A stretch of 27,557 nt of DNA, from positions 1 through 27,557 of the IMG/VR virus record IMGVR_UViG_3300030107_001378. One strand, 5' to 3'. The notes below the pieces were generated by a model. The model did not search any database and had not been told where the DNA came from. It was given only the letters and a program-made list of their open reading frames with translations. The position numbers were made by a program, and so were the translations under genes. This document shows, in pieces, positions 1 through 6,780 of this stretch. The stretch comes from a virus. Within the stretch, counting starts at the first letter, position 1, and every line of letters starts with the position of its first letter.

Positions 1-368
1 CTGCTATTGCAGCATCTCCATTCCTACTCGCTGGTGCAGCTTTTGCTGGTCCATATGTGAATGTTGAGAGCAACCTTTCTTACCCTGATGGTGAGTATTC
101 TTCTGCTTCTACAGACATTCATGTAGGTTACGAGGGAGTAAACGAAACAGGTAAGCTTGCATACTACGTACAAGGTGGTCCAGCTGTAAATCACAGTGAG
201 TCTGCTGATGACACAGACCTAGACTTCTCTGGTAAAGTAGGAGTTTCTTACGCAGTTGCTGACGCTACATCTGTATACGGTGAGCTATCAGGTGCTACTG
301 ATGAGGACACTGCTGGCGAATCTCTAGTTAACTGGGGTGCAAAAGCAGGCGTTAAGTTTACTTTCTAA
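1..368 (+). CDS. Porin-like outer-membrane beta-barrel protein (5' truncated)
   Basis: The reading frame is open from base 3, so the gene begins outside the window; a GTG at 57 lies inside it and is not the likely start. The visible N-terminal part is hydrophobic and ends in A-x-A (AGAAFA/GPY), which looks like the end of a Sec signal peptide. The mature part (about 105 aa) is rich in alternating polar/aromatic beta-strand sequence (VGYEG, YYVQGGPA, VGVSYAV, VYGELSG) and ends in Phe (VKFTF), the usual C-terminal signature of outer-membrane barrels. Short proteins of this type occur in marine cyanophages and picocyanobacteria. Role unknown; alteration of the host outer membrane is inference. 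A terminator follows directly. Confidence 0.7.
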   Translation, partial: AIAASPFLLAGAAFAGPYVNVESNLSYPDGEYSSASTDIHVGYEGVNETGKLAYYVQGGPAVNHSESADDTDLDFSGKVGVSYAVADATSVYGELSGATDEDTAGESLVNWGAKAGVKFTF

Positions 369-394
369 GACAGTAACTTAATACGCAACTATAT

Positions 395-421
395 AAAGGG
401 TCTCAATAGAGACCCTTTTTT
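395..421 (+). terminator. Rho-independent terminator after the porin-like gene
   Basis: Perfect stem AAAGGGTCTC / GAGACCCTTT (395-404 with 409-418), 4-nt loop AATA, with the 3' arm running into a T tract (416-421). It separates the porin-like gene from the glutaredoxin gene starting at 440. Confidence 0.9.
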
Positions 422-439
422 CTTTCCACTATTAATACT

Positions 440-703
440 ATGGCCGAGATACCAACAATACAACCAGGCAATACAGCAATCTATACAAGACCAGGTTGCG
501 GATTTTGCACAAAGATTAAGGAAGTTTACAAAAGCAAGGGGTGGGCCTTTGCAGAATACGTTTTGAATGTTAACTTTACAAGGGAGCAATTCAAACAAGA
601 GTTTGGACAGACCGCTACCTTCCCCCAAGTTATCATACAGGGACAAAAGATGGGTGGTTGCACCGAAACTATTAAATACCTTCGAGAGGGAAAATTTGTA
701 TGA
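440..703 (+). CDS. Glutaredoxin
   Basis: 87-aa thioredoxin-fold protein. The dithiol active site C-G-F-C is at residues 20-23 after a beta-strand (AIYTRPGC). The cis-Pro segment (ATFPQVIIQG, about residues 59-68) and the GG-x-T glutathione-binding turn (GGCTETI, about 72-78) are both present, so all glutaredoxin landmarks are kept and the length is normal. In T4-like phages glutaredoxins (NrdC type) reduce the phage ribonucleotide reductase, which fits the nucleotide-metabolism genes downstream. The stop overlaps the next start (ATGATGA at 700), indicating translational coupling. Confidence 0.9.
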   Translation: MAEIPTIQPGNTAIYTRPGCGFCTKIKEVYKSKGWAFAEYVLNVNFTREQFKQEFGQTATFPQVIIQGQKMGGCTETIKYLREGKFV

Positions 704-1053
704 TGAGTGACGCTAACTCAGAGGAACTCTATACTATTATTGACAGAGCAATCGACGAAGCGATGTTCAATGGTAGATTCCTATTGAATATGAAGTCGTA
801 TCTAACTGGTAACAAGTGGACACGCAAACAAACTGCTGAATTAATAGAGTCATCTTCAATGGGTGAGCTTAAGCAAGTGTCTGATGAATTAACACAGTAC
901 ATTGCAAGGGACAAATACATGACTGAGGCTTATAGTAATCTACCTAAGCCACAGGCACGTAAGATTAGAAAATACTTCGAGACCCTTATTAATGATGCAA
1001 AAGATTATTATGAAACACGTAGACCTGGGCGACCAAGAAAGTCTACTAAATAA
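700..1053 (+). CDS. Hypothetical protein with AT-hook-like C-terminus
   Basis: 117 aa, mostly helical and charged, without Cys. The C-terminal residues RRPGRPRK form an AT-hook-like G-R-P core flanked by basic residues, a short minor-groove DNA-binding element. Seen directly: overlap with the glutaredoxin stop and two possible ATG starts in tandem (700 and 703). Inference: small DNA-binding protein. The body matches no family I recognise with confidence. Confidence 0.7.
   Translation: MMSDANSEELYTIIDRAIDEAMFNGRFLLNMKSYLTGNKWTRKQTAELIESSSMGELKQVSDELTQYIARDKYMTEAYSNLPKPQARKIRKYFETLINDAKDYYETRRPGRPRKSTK
1046..1052 (+). promoter_or_regulatory. Candidate late-type -10 element (CTAAATA)
   Basis: CTAAATA lies at the end of the upstream gene, 28 nt before the ATG at 1080, and a good Shine-Dalgarno (AAGGGAG, 1065-1071) follows. 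It resembles the T4-type late element NATAAATA with one base changed. The same heptamer sits just upstream of genes at 6781, 11725 and 19075. Weak as a single site. Confidence 0.35.
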
Positions 1054-1079
1054 AAACAAATAGTAAGGGAGAAATTCTT

Positions 1080-1322
1080 ATGTCCGATGTTTCATTCTAT
1101 TACATCGCATTCTTCCTAACTATAGGTAGTTTTTTATTAGGTTTTGTGGTATCATGGAACCTTAAAGACATCTTTGATGAGTGGAAGGCAAGAGCAGACT
1201 ACGCAGCAGTTGTTATGCATCCTGAGATGCAGACAGCAGACGGTGGACAAGTTGACCCAACTGAGTTAATATACTTGCGTATAACTGACGAAGATGATAC
1301 ACTAGACGATGAAGATGAGTAA
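1080..1322 (+). CDS. Small membrane-anchored protein with acidic tail
   Basis: 80 aa. One transmembrane helix near the N-terminus (about residues 7-26, FYYIAFFLTIGSFLLGFVVS), then a charged cytoplasmic-like part and a very acidic C-terminus (DEDDTLDDEDE). The start is supported by AAGGGAG 8 nt upstream. No known domain. Similar one-helix small proteins are common in cyanomyovirus genomes; function unknown. Confidence 0.75.
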   Translation: MSDVSFYYIAFFLTIGSFLLGFVVSWNLKDIFDEWKARADYAAVVMHPEMQTADGGQVDPTELIYLRITDEDDTLDDEDE

Positions 1323-1325
1323 GTT

Positions 1326-1766
1326 ATGAGACTAATGATTTCTGAGGTGCTTCAGAAGGCTCACAATGCCAAGACGAAAGCACAGAAGATCAAGATCCTT
1401 CAGGATAATAATACTCCTGGTTTAAGATCGATCTTTATTATAAACTTTGATGAGAGTTTACAACCTCGTGTCCCTCTAGGTGAGGACGTACCTTATCGTA
1501 AGAACGATGCACCTAAAGGCACAGAGCATACACTACTAGAGAAGGAGTCTAAGAAACTCTATCGATTCTTTAGAGGTGGTGATGACAACTTGAAACCACT
1601 GAAGGTAGAGAGTATGTTTATTCAACTGCTTGAAGGTCTACATGAGAGTGAGGCAGAGGTATTAATAAAAGCAATTAACAAGACACTGCACAAGAGATTT
1701 CGTATCACTAAGGCAGCAGTCCAAGAAGCATTCCCTTCTATAGAGTGGGGTGGCAGAGGTAGATGA
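1326..1766 (+). CDS. Conserved cyanophage hypothetical (DUF6433-like)
   Basis: 146 aa, soluble, rich in Lys/Glu, no membrane segment. It looks like the protein found beside these small genes in many T4-like cyanophages (family recalled as DUF6433, not searched). Segments such as ILQDNNTPGLRSIF and FPSIEWGGRGR at the end are distinctive. A second in-frame ATG is at codon 4. It starts 3 nt after the preceding stop and overlaps the next gene by ATGA (1763). Function unknown. Confidence 0.75.
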   Translation: MRLMISEVLQKAHNAKTKAQKIKILQDNNTPGLRSIFIINFDESLQPRVPLGEDVPYRKNDAPKGTEHTLLEKESKKLYRFFRGGDDNLKPLKVESMFIQLLEGLHESEAEVLIKAINKTLHKRFRITKAAVQEAFPSIEWGGRGR

Positions 1767-2077
1767 AACTAACCGAAGAGCAGATTGTTGACATCAACAA
1801 CGCTGGTATGGGGTGTTCAATCATAAAGACTGGATGCACACCTGACTCAGCTAACGATAAGACGTTGCCAACTAACGCATATCTGCTAGAGTTAAAGAAA
1901 GATGGTGAAACATGGTTTGATATAGTGATGGGTGAATCTGTTGGTATCTTCGACACATACTATGATTTGTTTGGTAATGTGATGCAGAAGATGTCATACA
2001 CTAAGGGCACTAGACAACCTGCTACGTTTAATAATCCTTTGAATCCTATTAAACCTAAGTCTAAGAGGAAGAAATGA
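1763..2077 (+). CDS. Hypothetical protein
   Basis: 104 aa, no recognised domain. The N-terminal two thirds is mixed alpha/beta with Cys18 and Cys25; the C-terminus is basic and Pro-rich (NPIKPKSKRKK), suggesting contact with nucleic acid or an acidic partner (inference). Four-base overlaps with both neighbours (ATGA at 1763 and at 2074) place it in the same operon as the pyrE-like gene. Confidence 0.7.
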   Translation: MKLTEEQIVDINNAGMGCSIIKTGCTPDSANDKTLPTNAYLLELKKDGETWFDIVMGESVGIFDTYYDLFGNVMQKMSYTKGTRQPATFNNPLNPIKPKSKRKK

Positions 2078-2667
2078 AATTAGATTCACAGTTCGCTGTA
2101 CCTCATCTAGCAGAAGATAATCATTACTGGAAGTACCATGATATCTTGCTCAAGCTTCTAAAGGAGAAAGCATACAGACGTGGAGAATATACATTATCAT
2201 CTGGTGTAAAGTCAGAGCATTATGTTAACTGTAAACCTGTAACACTATCGTGTGAGGGTAACGCACTCATGTCACGTCTAATGATAGATTTGGTAGATAC
2301 TGATGCAGTAGCAGTTGGTGGTCTAACATTAGGTGCTGACCCAATAGTCTGTGGTATTGCACAGAAAGCATACTACAACAACCATAAACCTCTTGATGCA
2401 CTCATCATAAGGAAGAATGTTAAAGGATATGGTACAAAGGAACGCATTGAAGGTCCAAGACCTCCAAAGGGATCAGTTATAACAGTTGTAGAGGATGTTA
2501 CAACAACAGGTAGCAGTGCTATCTCAGCAGTCAATGTGCTACGTGATGCAGGTTATATTGTTAAGCGTGTCATTGCTATCGTAGATAGGATGGATGACCA
2601 TGCTACATGGGTGGAGAATGATCTAGACTTTATATCATTGTTTACATTGGAGGATATAATTACATGA
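2074..2667 (+). CDS. pyrE: Orotate phosphoribosyltransferase-like protein
   Basis: 197 aa, type I phosphoribosyltransferase. The 5-phosphoribosyl-1-pyrophosphate (PRPP) loop is at about residues 137-149 (TVVEDVTTTGSSA). The OPRT-type flexible catalytic loop is at about 113-127 (RKNVKGYG...RIEG), and the N-terminal LSSGVKSEHYVNCK resembles the OPRT substrate segment. Length is close to bacterial PyrE (about 200). Known for the family: orotate plus PRPP gives OMP, the penultimate step of UMP synthesis. It would supply pyrimidines for phage DNA, alongside thyX. Substrate is inferred from motifs, so another PRTase specificity is possible. Confidence 0.8.
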   Translation: MKLDSQFAVPHLAEDNHYWKYHDILLKLLKEKAYRRGEYTLSSGVKSEHYVNCKPVTLSCEGNALMSRLMIDLVDTDAVAVGGLTLGADPIVCGIAQKAYYNNHKPLDALIIRKNVKGYGTKERIEGPRPPKGSVITVVEDVTTTGSSAISAVNVLRDAGYIVKRVIAIVDRMDDHATWVENDLDFISLFTLEDIIT

Positions 2668-2909
2668 CAGTATATTTTGACCCTCGAAAGGCAAAGAAAC
2701 CTGTCGAGGAAATGACTGAGGAAGAGAAGAATCTAGAGATGGGTAAGCAAGCAACAACAGCACTTGCTAACCTTTTCGGATCACCTTTAATTCTTATGCT
2801 AGTATGGAATGCATGTATACCAGGCATATTTGGGTTAGCAACCCTAGGATACTGGTCAGCAATGGGACTCTATGTAGTCTCTCGCATATTATTGAAGAAG
2901 AATGACTAG
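2664..2909 (+). CDS. Small membrane protein
   Basis: 81 aa. Charged N-terminal half (KAKKPVEEMTEEEKNLEMG), then a hydrophobic half from about residue 33 to 75 that could hold two transmembrane helices (LFGSPLILMLVWNACIPGIF and ATLGYWSAMGLYVVSRIL), ending KKND. Overlaps both neighbours by 4-8 nt. No family recognised; an inner-membrane location is inferred. Confidence 0.75.
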   Translation: MTVYFDPRKAKKPVEEMTEEEKNLEMGKQATTALANLFGSPLILMLVWNACIPGIFGLATLGYWSAMGLYVVSRILLKKND

Positions 2910-3069
2910 ACTATGGAGAGTATGGAAGTATGCGTTGGGTAGTTTCGCTGATGAGAAGACGCAGAGGTATGATAATCTTATTGTCCTTGTTCGATCTTTT
3001 ATCTTTCTTACTTATCTCATCACTAATTTTTTTATTATTAGCGGAGTAATCAGACACTGGAATGACTAA
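2902..3069 (+). CDS. Short membrane protein, 55 aa
   Basis: ATG at 2902 overlaps the end of the preceding gene, and the stop TAA (3067-3069) overlaps the thyX start at 3062, filling an otherwise empty 150-nt gap with chained overlaps typical of this operon. The product starts MTRLWRVWKYALGSFADEK, then a charged linker, then one hydrophobic helix (about residues 25-50), ending GVIRHWND. Trp/Arg-rich starts with an R-H-W end are a pattern I associate with a small conserved cyanophage membrane protein (memory, not searched). Function unknown. Confidence 0.75.
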   Translation: MTRLWRVWKYALGSFADEKTQRYDNLIVLVRSFIFLTYLITNFFIISGVIRHWND

Positions 3070-3769
3070 AGTATGTCTCGTCACGGTAACACCTGACGCT
3101 GAAAAAACTATAGGATACATCGCAAGAGTATCCAATCCAAACAATCAAGACAACCCTAAAGTAGAGGGGTTGTTAAAGTATTGTATCAAGCATGGACACT
3201 GGTCTATCTTTGAGCAAGCACACATGACCTTGCAGATAGAAACTACTCGTGGTATTGCAGCACAGATACTAAGGCATCGTAGCTTCACATTCCAAGAGTT
3301 TAGTCAGAGATATGCTGACACTAACCTCCTTGATCCACCAGAGATACCTGAATTGAGGAGACAAGACACCAAAAACAGACAGAATAGTATCGATGATATC
3401 CCAGAAACCGAGCGAGCCTTTTTACAAGGCCGAATTAAACAGTACTTTGATGAAGGACAAGCCCTCTACAATGACTTACTTTCTAGCGGGGTTGCAAAAG
3501 AGTGTGCGAGATTTGTGCTCCCCTTGGCTACTCCTACTCGTATCTATATGTCTGGTTCTGTGAGATCATGGATGCATTACATACAATTACGCACTGCCAA
3601 TGGCACACAGAAGGAGCACATGGACATCGCAAACCTATGCCGTGACCATTTTATCTGCAACTTTCCAATCACATCCAAGGCACTAGGATGGTGTCCTGAA
3701 GTAGAAGACGACTGTGATTGTCGCTACGATGGATGGGATGACTTACAACCTTGTTTACGAATAGACTAA
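3062..3769 (+). CDS. thyX: FAD-dependent thymidylate synthase ThyX
   Basis: 235 aa, about the usual ThyX length. The signature motif RHRxxxxxxxSxRY is at residues 71-84 (RHRSFTFQEFSQRY); the second Ser of the usual motif is Thr here. The conserved C-terminal substrate region is clear (LPLATPTRIYMSGSVRSW...RT). Known reaction: dUMP to dTMP using methylenetetrahydrofolate, FAD and NADPH. It sits four genes after glutaredoxin and one after the PyrE-like operon genes, consistent with nucleotide supply for replication. Overlaps the 55-aa gene at its start and the next gene at its stop (TAATG). Confidence 0.95.
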   Translation: MTKVCLVTVTPDAEKTIGYIARVSNPNNQDNPKVEGLLKYCIKHGHWSIFEQAHMTLQIETTRGIAAQILRHRSFTFQEFSQRYADTNLLDPPEIPELRRQDTKNRQNSIDDIPETERAFLQGRIKQYFDEGQALYNDLLSSGVAKECARFVLPLATPTRIYMSGSVRSWMHYIQLRTANGTQKEHMDIANLCRDHFICNFPITSKALGWCPEVEDDCDCRYDGWDDLQPCLRID

Positions 3770-3999
3770 TGCCAACATACCCTGTCATAAATAAAACTAC
3801 AGGAGAGACTAAAGAACTCTCTATGTCAATGAAAGCCTACGATGATTGGCGAAAGGAAAATCCCGACTGGGATAAGGACTGGAGTCAAGGTACTGGAGGT
3901 ACTATATACGGAGATCCGAAACAATCAGAAGGATTCAAAGAGGTAATGAGTAAAGTCCAAGAGAAACATCCACGTGCAAACCTTTCAAGGTTTACTTAA
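3769..3999 (+). CDS. Conserved small cyanophage protein (MPTYPV)
   Basis: 76 aa. ATG 3769 is chosen because it overlaps the thyX stop (TAATG), the usual junction here; a longer frame from 3751 would extend into thyX. N-terminus MPTYPVINKTTGETKEL resembles the opening strands of FmdB-like zinc ribbons (MPTYxxx), but there is no Cys, so no zinc site. The middle is Trp/Asp-rich (DDWRKENPDWDKDWSQG). Widespread next to phoH in cyanophages as far as I recall. Function unknown. Confidence 0.75.
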   Translation: MPTYPVINKTTGETKELSMSMKAYDDWRKENPDWDKDWSQGTGGTIYGDPKQSEGFKEVMSKVQEKHPRANLSRFT

Positions 4000-4001
4000 T
4001 T

Positions 4002-4760
4002 ATGCCAGCAAGGAAAAAGAAAAACGGAAATGGTAACGGAAACGGTACTGTATCAAGAGCGATGAAGAAGAAGCCACCTATCAACCTTGAGCATCTTAGG
4101 GTCATCGAACCTTTGACACCTAGTCAAGAAGATGTTTTCGATGCGTTCAAGAATGGCCAGAATTTAGTACTACATGGCTCAGCAGGTACTGGTAAGACAT
4201 TTATCAGTCTCTACCTAGCATTACAGGCAGTGTTGGAACCTACCTCACCATATGATAGAGTATATATTGTCAGGTCTCTTGTCCCTACAAGAGAGATAGG
4301 ATTCCTACCAGGTGATGAGGAAGACAAGTCCAACCTATATCAGACACCATACAGAAATATGGTACGATATATGTTTAATATGCCTGATGAAGGGACATTT
4401 AAAGTATTATATGATAACCTAAGAAACCAAGGGTCAATAGATTTTTGGTCTACTTCTTTCTTGCGTGGTATAACACTTGACAGAGCGATTATAATAGTAG
4501 ATGAGTTCTCTAACCTAAACTTCCATGAGTTAGACAGTATTGTCACTCGTGTTGGTCAGGATAGTAGAATCATATTCTCTGGAGATTACACACAGTCTGA
4601 CCTTGTTAAGTCACATGAGAGGACTGGTGTGCTAGACTTTATGAAGATAACTCAGGCAATGGATAAATTCACTTGCACTGAGTTTGGTATCAATGATATT
4701 GTGAGGTCTGGATTCATCCGAGACTACCTTATCTGCAAACATGAAATGGGATTTGCTTAA
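4002..4760 (+). CDS. phoH: PhoH-like P-loop ATPase
   Basis: 252 aa. Basic, low-complexity N-terminus (KKKNGNGNGNG), then a PhoH core: TPSQEDVFDAF (Q-motif-like), Walker A GSAGTGKT at residues 59-66, Walker B IIIVDEFSNL at about 164-173, and a sensor segment SRIIFSGDYTQSD. Known of the family: ATPases related to superfamily 1 helicases, common in marine phages; a phosphate-starvation role is by name only and unproven in phages. The next gene is a predicted nuclease, so a nucleic-acid role is reasonable (inference). Confidence 0.92.
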   Translation: MPARKKKNGNGNGNGTVSRAMKKKPPINLEHLRVIEPLTPSQEDVFDAFKNGQNLVLHGSAGTGKTFISLYLALQAVLEPTSPYDRVYIVRSLVPTREIGFLPGDEEDKSNLYQTPYRNMVRYMFNMPDEGTFKVLYDNLRNQGSIDFWSTSFLRGITLDRAIIIVDEFSNLNFHELDSIVTRVGQDSRIIFSGDYTQSDLVKSHERTGVLDFMKITQAMDKFTCTEFGINDIVRSGFIRDYLICKHEMGFA

Positions 4761-5428
4761 TGTTTAATTATGTTGGTCCTGCTAAGCCTCTTAATGAGGT
4801 GACTAGTAGGACGTTGGAGACTGGTCGTTTCTATAAGATTGATGACCAATGGATGCCAAGTATTACAACAGTGGTTGGCAACCAGAGTAAGCATGGTATA
4901 CTAGCTTGGCAGAAGCGAGTAGGTTTTGCTGAAGCAGAGAAGGTCAGACGTGCTGCTGCATGGCGAGGCACTCAGTACCATAACTTAGTGGAGAAGTATC
5001 TCAAAAATGAATTGGAGGAAATTAAGGAGAGCAAGGGTCTTCCCACGTACCTTTTTAGGTCTGCTCGTGAGACTCTTAATCGTATTAGTAACATTCACGC
5101 TATTGAAGCCCCTCTTTATAGCCGCACTCTGGGTGTTGCTGGCAGGGTCGATTGCATTGCTGAGTTTGATAATGAGCTTGCTATAATTGACTTCAAGACC
5201 ACTAAGAATCTTAAGAAAGAGGAGCACCTAGAGAAATTCTTTGTGCAAGAGGCAGCATATGCTTACATGTATTATGAATTGACTGGTGTTGAGGTAGAGA
5301 AACTTGTAACATTATCTGTTGCTGAAGACGGAAGCATGCAAGTTGCTCAGAAGTATGATAAGGATACCTATATCGATACACTTATCGAATGGATCCGACA
5401 GTATCATAATGAGAAGGCAGTAGCATGA
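4760..5428 (+). CDS. PD-(D/E)XK exonuclease (MGME1/RecB-like)
   Basis: 222 aa. Motifs in order: SITTVVG (34-40), the helix RGTQYHNLVE (69-78, R-G-T-x-x-H as in RecB/MGME1 nucleases), E116 (IEAPLYS), then D131 in GRVDCIAEF and the core D144-F-K146 (IIDFKTTK) with a Q-x3-Y helix (QEAAYAYMY, about 164-172). This is a complete PD-(D/E)XK metal site. Known for relatives: single-strand DNA exonucleases. In the phage it could degrade host DNA or work in recombination (inference). Starts at TAATG with the phoH stop and ends in ATGA with the next gene. Confidence 0.85.
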   Translation: MFNYVGPAKPLNEVTSRTLETGRFYKIDDQWMPSITTVVGNQSKHGILAWQKRVGFAEAEKVRRAAAWRGTQYHNLVEKYLKNELEEIKESKGLPTYLFRSARETLNRISNIHAIEAPLYSRTLGVAGRVDCIAEFDNELAIIDFKTTKNLKKEEHLEKFFVQEAAYAYMYYELTGVEVEKLVTLSVAEDGSMQVAQKYDKDTYIDTLIEWIRQYHNEKAVA

Positions 5429-6114
5429 CAGGTTGGGTATCTCCAGAGTATAAAGGTGGACCACAAGACAAGTGGATGTTCCGTGAGGTATTAGGTATAC
5501 CTTTCTATAGGTTTGACATGGGATACTCTAGGAGGGATAAGGTGGAGGAGATCTTTAAGATACTCCAAGCACTCCCTTGGAGAGAGAATGACACCAATCA
5601 AATTTGGGAGGGTGTCAAGCTTGAAGGTGAAGGTGGAAGTGACCTTTACAATCACGAGCCCCTACGTTATCTTTTCGACTGGATGCAAGACTGCATGGCC
5701 GAAGTTGAAGATCGTATGGGTATACCGAATAAATTGGTATGCAATGCTGCATGGGCTAATCTAAATAAAAAAGGTGATTGGTTTTATGACCACACCCATT
5801 CTAATTGTTTCCTTAGTAGTAACTACTATGCCTCAGGGGATACAGGTGTTACAAAATGGATCCATCCCAACCCTTACTATGACAAGACCAACATATGGCC
5901 TTTCAATTCTAAGGACTGGGAAGATAAATTTAATCTAACCCATGAAGAACCTACTGTACCTGGTAGGTTTATTGTTTTCCCACCTACTATCAGACACAGG
6001 GCTACCCCAAATGAGTCAGACTGTGATAGAATAACAATAGCAGCTAATTGGTTCCCAACAGGACTTATTAATTCCAGTGGTGTTTCTCACCTTAACATTC
6101 AAGTTGTACAATGA
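5425..6114 (+). CDS. 2OG-Fe(II) oxygenase (TIGR02466-like)
   Basis: 229 aa. Double-stranded beta-helix oxygenase pattern: H123-T-H125 (DHTHSNCFLSSNYYAS) in the position of the usual HxD, the distal His at H191 (PPTIRHRATPN), and the 2-oxoglutarate-binding Arg at R202 (DRITIAANWF). TIGR02466-type phage proteins commonly use HxH. Known for the superfamily: oxidation of protein, nucleotide or small-molecule substrates with 2-oxoglutarate and O2; the substrate here is unknown. A second member with the same motif layout is at 24240. Confidence 0.82.
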   Translation: MTGWVSPEYKGGPQDKWMFREVLGIPFYRFDMGYSRRDKVEEIFKILQALPWRENDTNQIWEGVKLEGEGGSDLYNHEPLRYLFDWMQDCMAEVEDRMGIPNKLVCNAAWANLNKKGDWFYDHTHSNCFLSSNYYASGDTGVTKWIHPNPYYDKTNIWPFNSKDWEDKFNLTHEEPTVPGRFIVFPPTIRHRATPNESDCDRITIAANWFPTGLINSSGVSHLNIQVVQ

Positions 6115-6356
6115 AAGACATTGAAGAAAAGTTTATGACACAAGGCAAGTTTACATCCTTAGTTGAAGAAAGAGTTAAGGATAGTCAAGGTCTTATAAAT
6201 TATATCGAGGGTGTAGCCTCGGTGTGCGAAGAGTTTGAGATTGAAGTGGAGACAGTAGGTAAACTGATCTCTAAACCATTAAAGGATAAGATCAAATGGG
6301 ATGCACAACAACTTAACTACATTAAACGTACAAGTAAAGCAATTTTAAACCTATGA
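6111..6356 (+). CDS. 33: Late transcription coactivator gp33
   Basis: 81 aa. The helical pattern with FTSLVEERVK, a central CEEFEIEVE and LISKPLKDKIKWDAQQLNYIKR is what I recognise as the cyanophage form of T4 gp33. Known for T4: gp33 binds the beta-flap of host RNA polymerase and, with the sigma factor gp55 and the gp45 clamp, activates late promoters. T4-type late elements (TATAAATA) elsewhere in this window agree with that. It lies two genes before gene 32, close to T4 order (33-59-32 region). T4 gp33 is longer (about 112 aa). Confidence 0.75.
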   Translation: MKDIEEKFMTQGKFTSLVEERVKDSQGLINYIEGVASVCEEFEIEVETVGKLISKPLKDKIKWDAQQLNYIKRTSKAILNL

Positions 6357-6721
6357 CTGAAGACTTTGACTTCTTTAGATCAGAAGTAGTAAAAGAGGAA
6401 CTAGAAGCAATTCAGGAGTGTTATACAGAACTCTTGAAGATGTCTGCTGGTTTAAAGGAATTTTCTCCAAAGGAGAGGTTGGATCACATCGAGAAGACTT
6501 TAGAGTTAGTAGCGAAGCAAAAAGTATTTTATGCACGGTTACAACTAGCAGCTAATGAGTTACAAGATGATGACTCAGCAAAAGAAATTAAGAGTAGAAT
6601 AGAGTTGATGTCTACCGAGTATAGTGGTGGTATGAATCTCACTATGGTACTAGATCAGATGGAAGATAAGTTGAGGACATGGAGAAGGGAACTTAAAGAA
6701 TCGGGTGTTGACACAGCCTAA
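6353..6721 (+). CDS. DUF1825-like cyanobacterial/cyanophage protein
   Basis: 122 aa, almost all helical. The opening FFRSEVVKEELEAIQECYTEL, the LKEFSPKERLDHIEKTLELV helix and KVFYARLQLA match the layout of DUF1825 proteins, which are otherwise typical of cyanobacteria (recognised by memory). Function is not known in either host or phage. Position between gp33 and gp32 suggests a role in replication or transcription takeover (inference). Overlaps gp33 by ATGA; its last codons overlap the promoter for gene 32. Confidence 0.7.
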   Translation: MTEDFDFFRSEVVKEELEAIQECYTELLKMSAGLKEFSPKERLDHIEKTLELVAKQKVFYARLQLAANELQDDDSAKEIKSRIELMSTEYSGGMNLTMVLDQMEDKLRTWRRELKESGVDTA

Positions 6722-6739
6722 ATAGTATGCTACTATAAT
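6708..6739 (+). promoter_or_regulatory. sigma-70-type promoter for gene 32
   Basis: TTGACA at 6708-6713. Two -10 options follow: TACTAT at 6731-6736 with a 17-nt spacer, or the perfect TATAAT at 6734-6739 with a 20-nt spacer. A CTAAATA late-like element also lies at 6718-6724. The ATG of gene 32 is at 6781 with GGAG at 6767-6770. Host RNA polymerase could start gene 32 independently of the upstream operon. Confidence 0.6.
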
Positions 6740-6748
6740 CCAGTAGCA
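6728..6748. repeat. Inverted repeat around the gene 32 -10 box
   Basis: Perfect 7-bp inverted repeat TGCTACT (6728-6734) / AGTAGCA (6742-6748) separated by 7 nt, and it encloses the TATAAT. It could be an operator, or a leader hairpin in readthrough transcripts. T4 gene 32 mRNA is autoregulated through leader structure, but at a different kind of site. Confidence 0.55.
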
Positions 6749-6780
6749 ATATCACAATACAACTTCGGAGACAAATACTA

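Noticed and set aside
3786-3793. CATAAATA late-promoter match
   Set aside because: It lies just inside the 76-aa gene, about 210 nt before phoH; a coding match by chance is as likely.
4002-4060. Repeated Asn-Gly codons at the phoH start as a functional repeat
   Set aside because: Short low-complexity basic tail; no further evidence of function.
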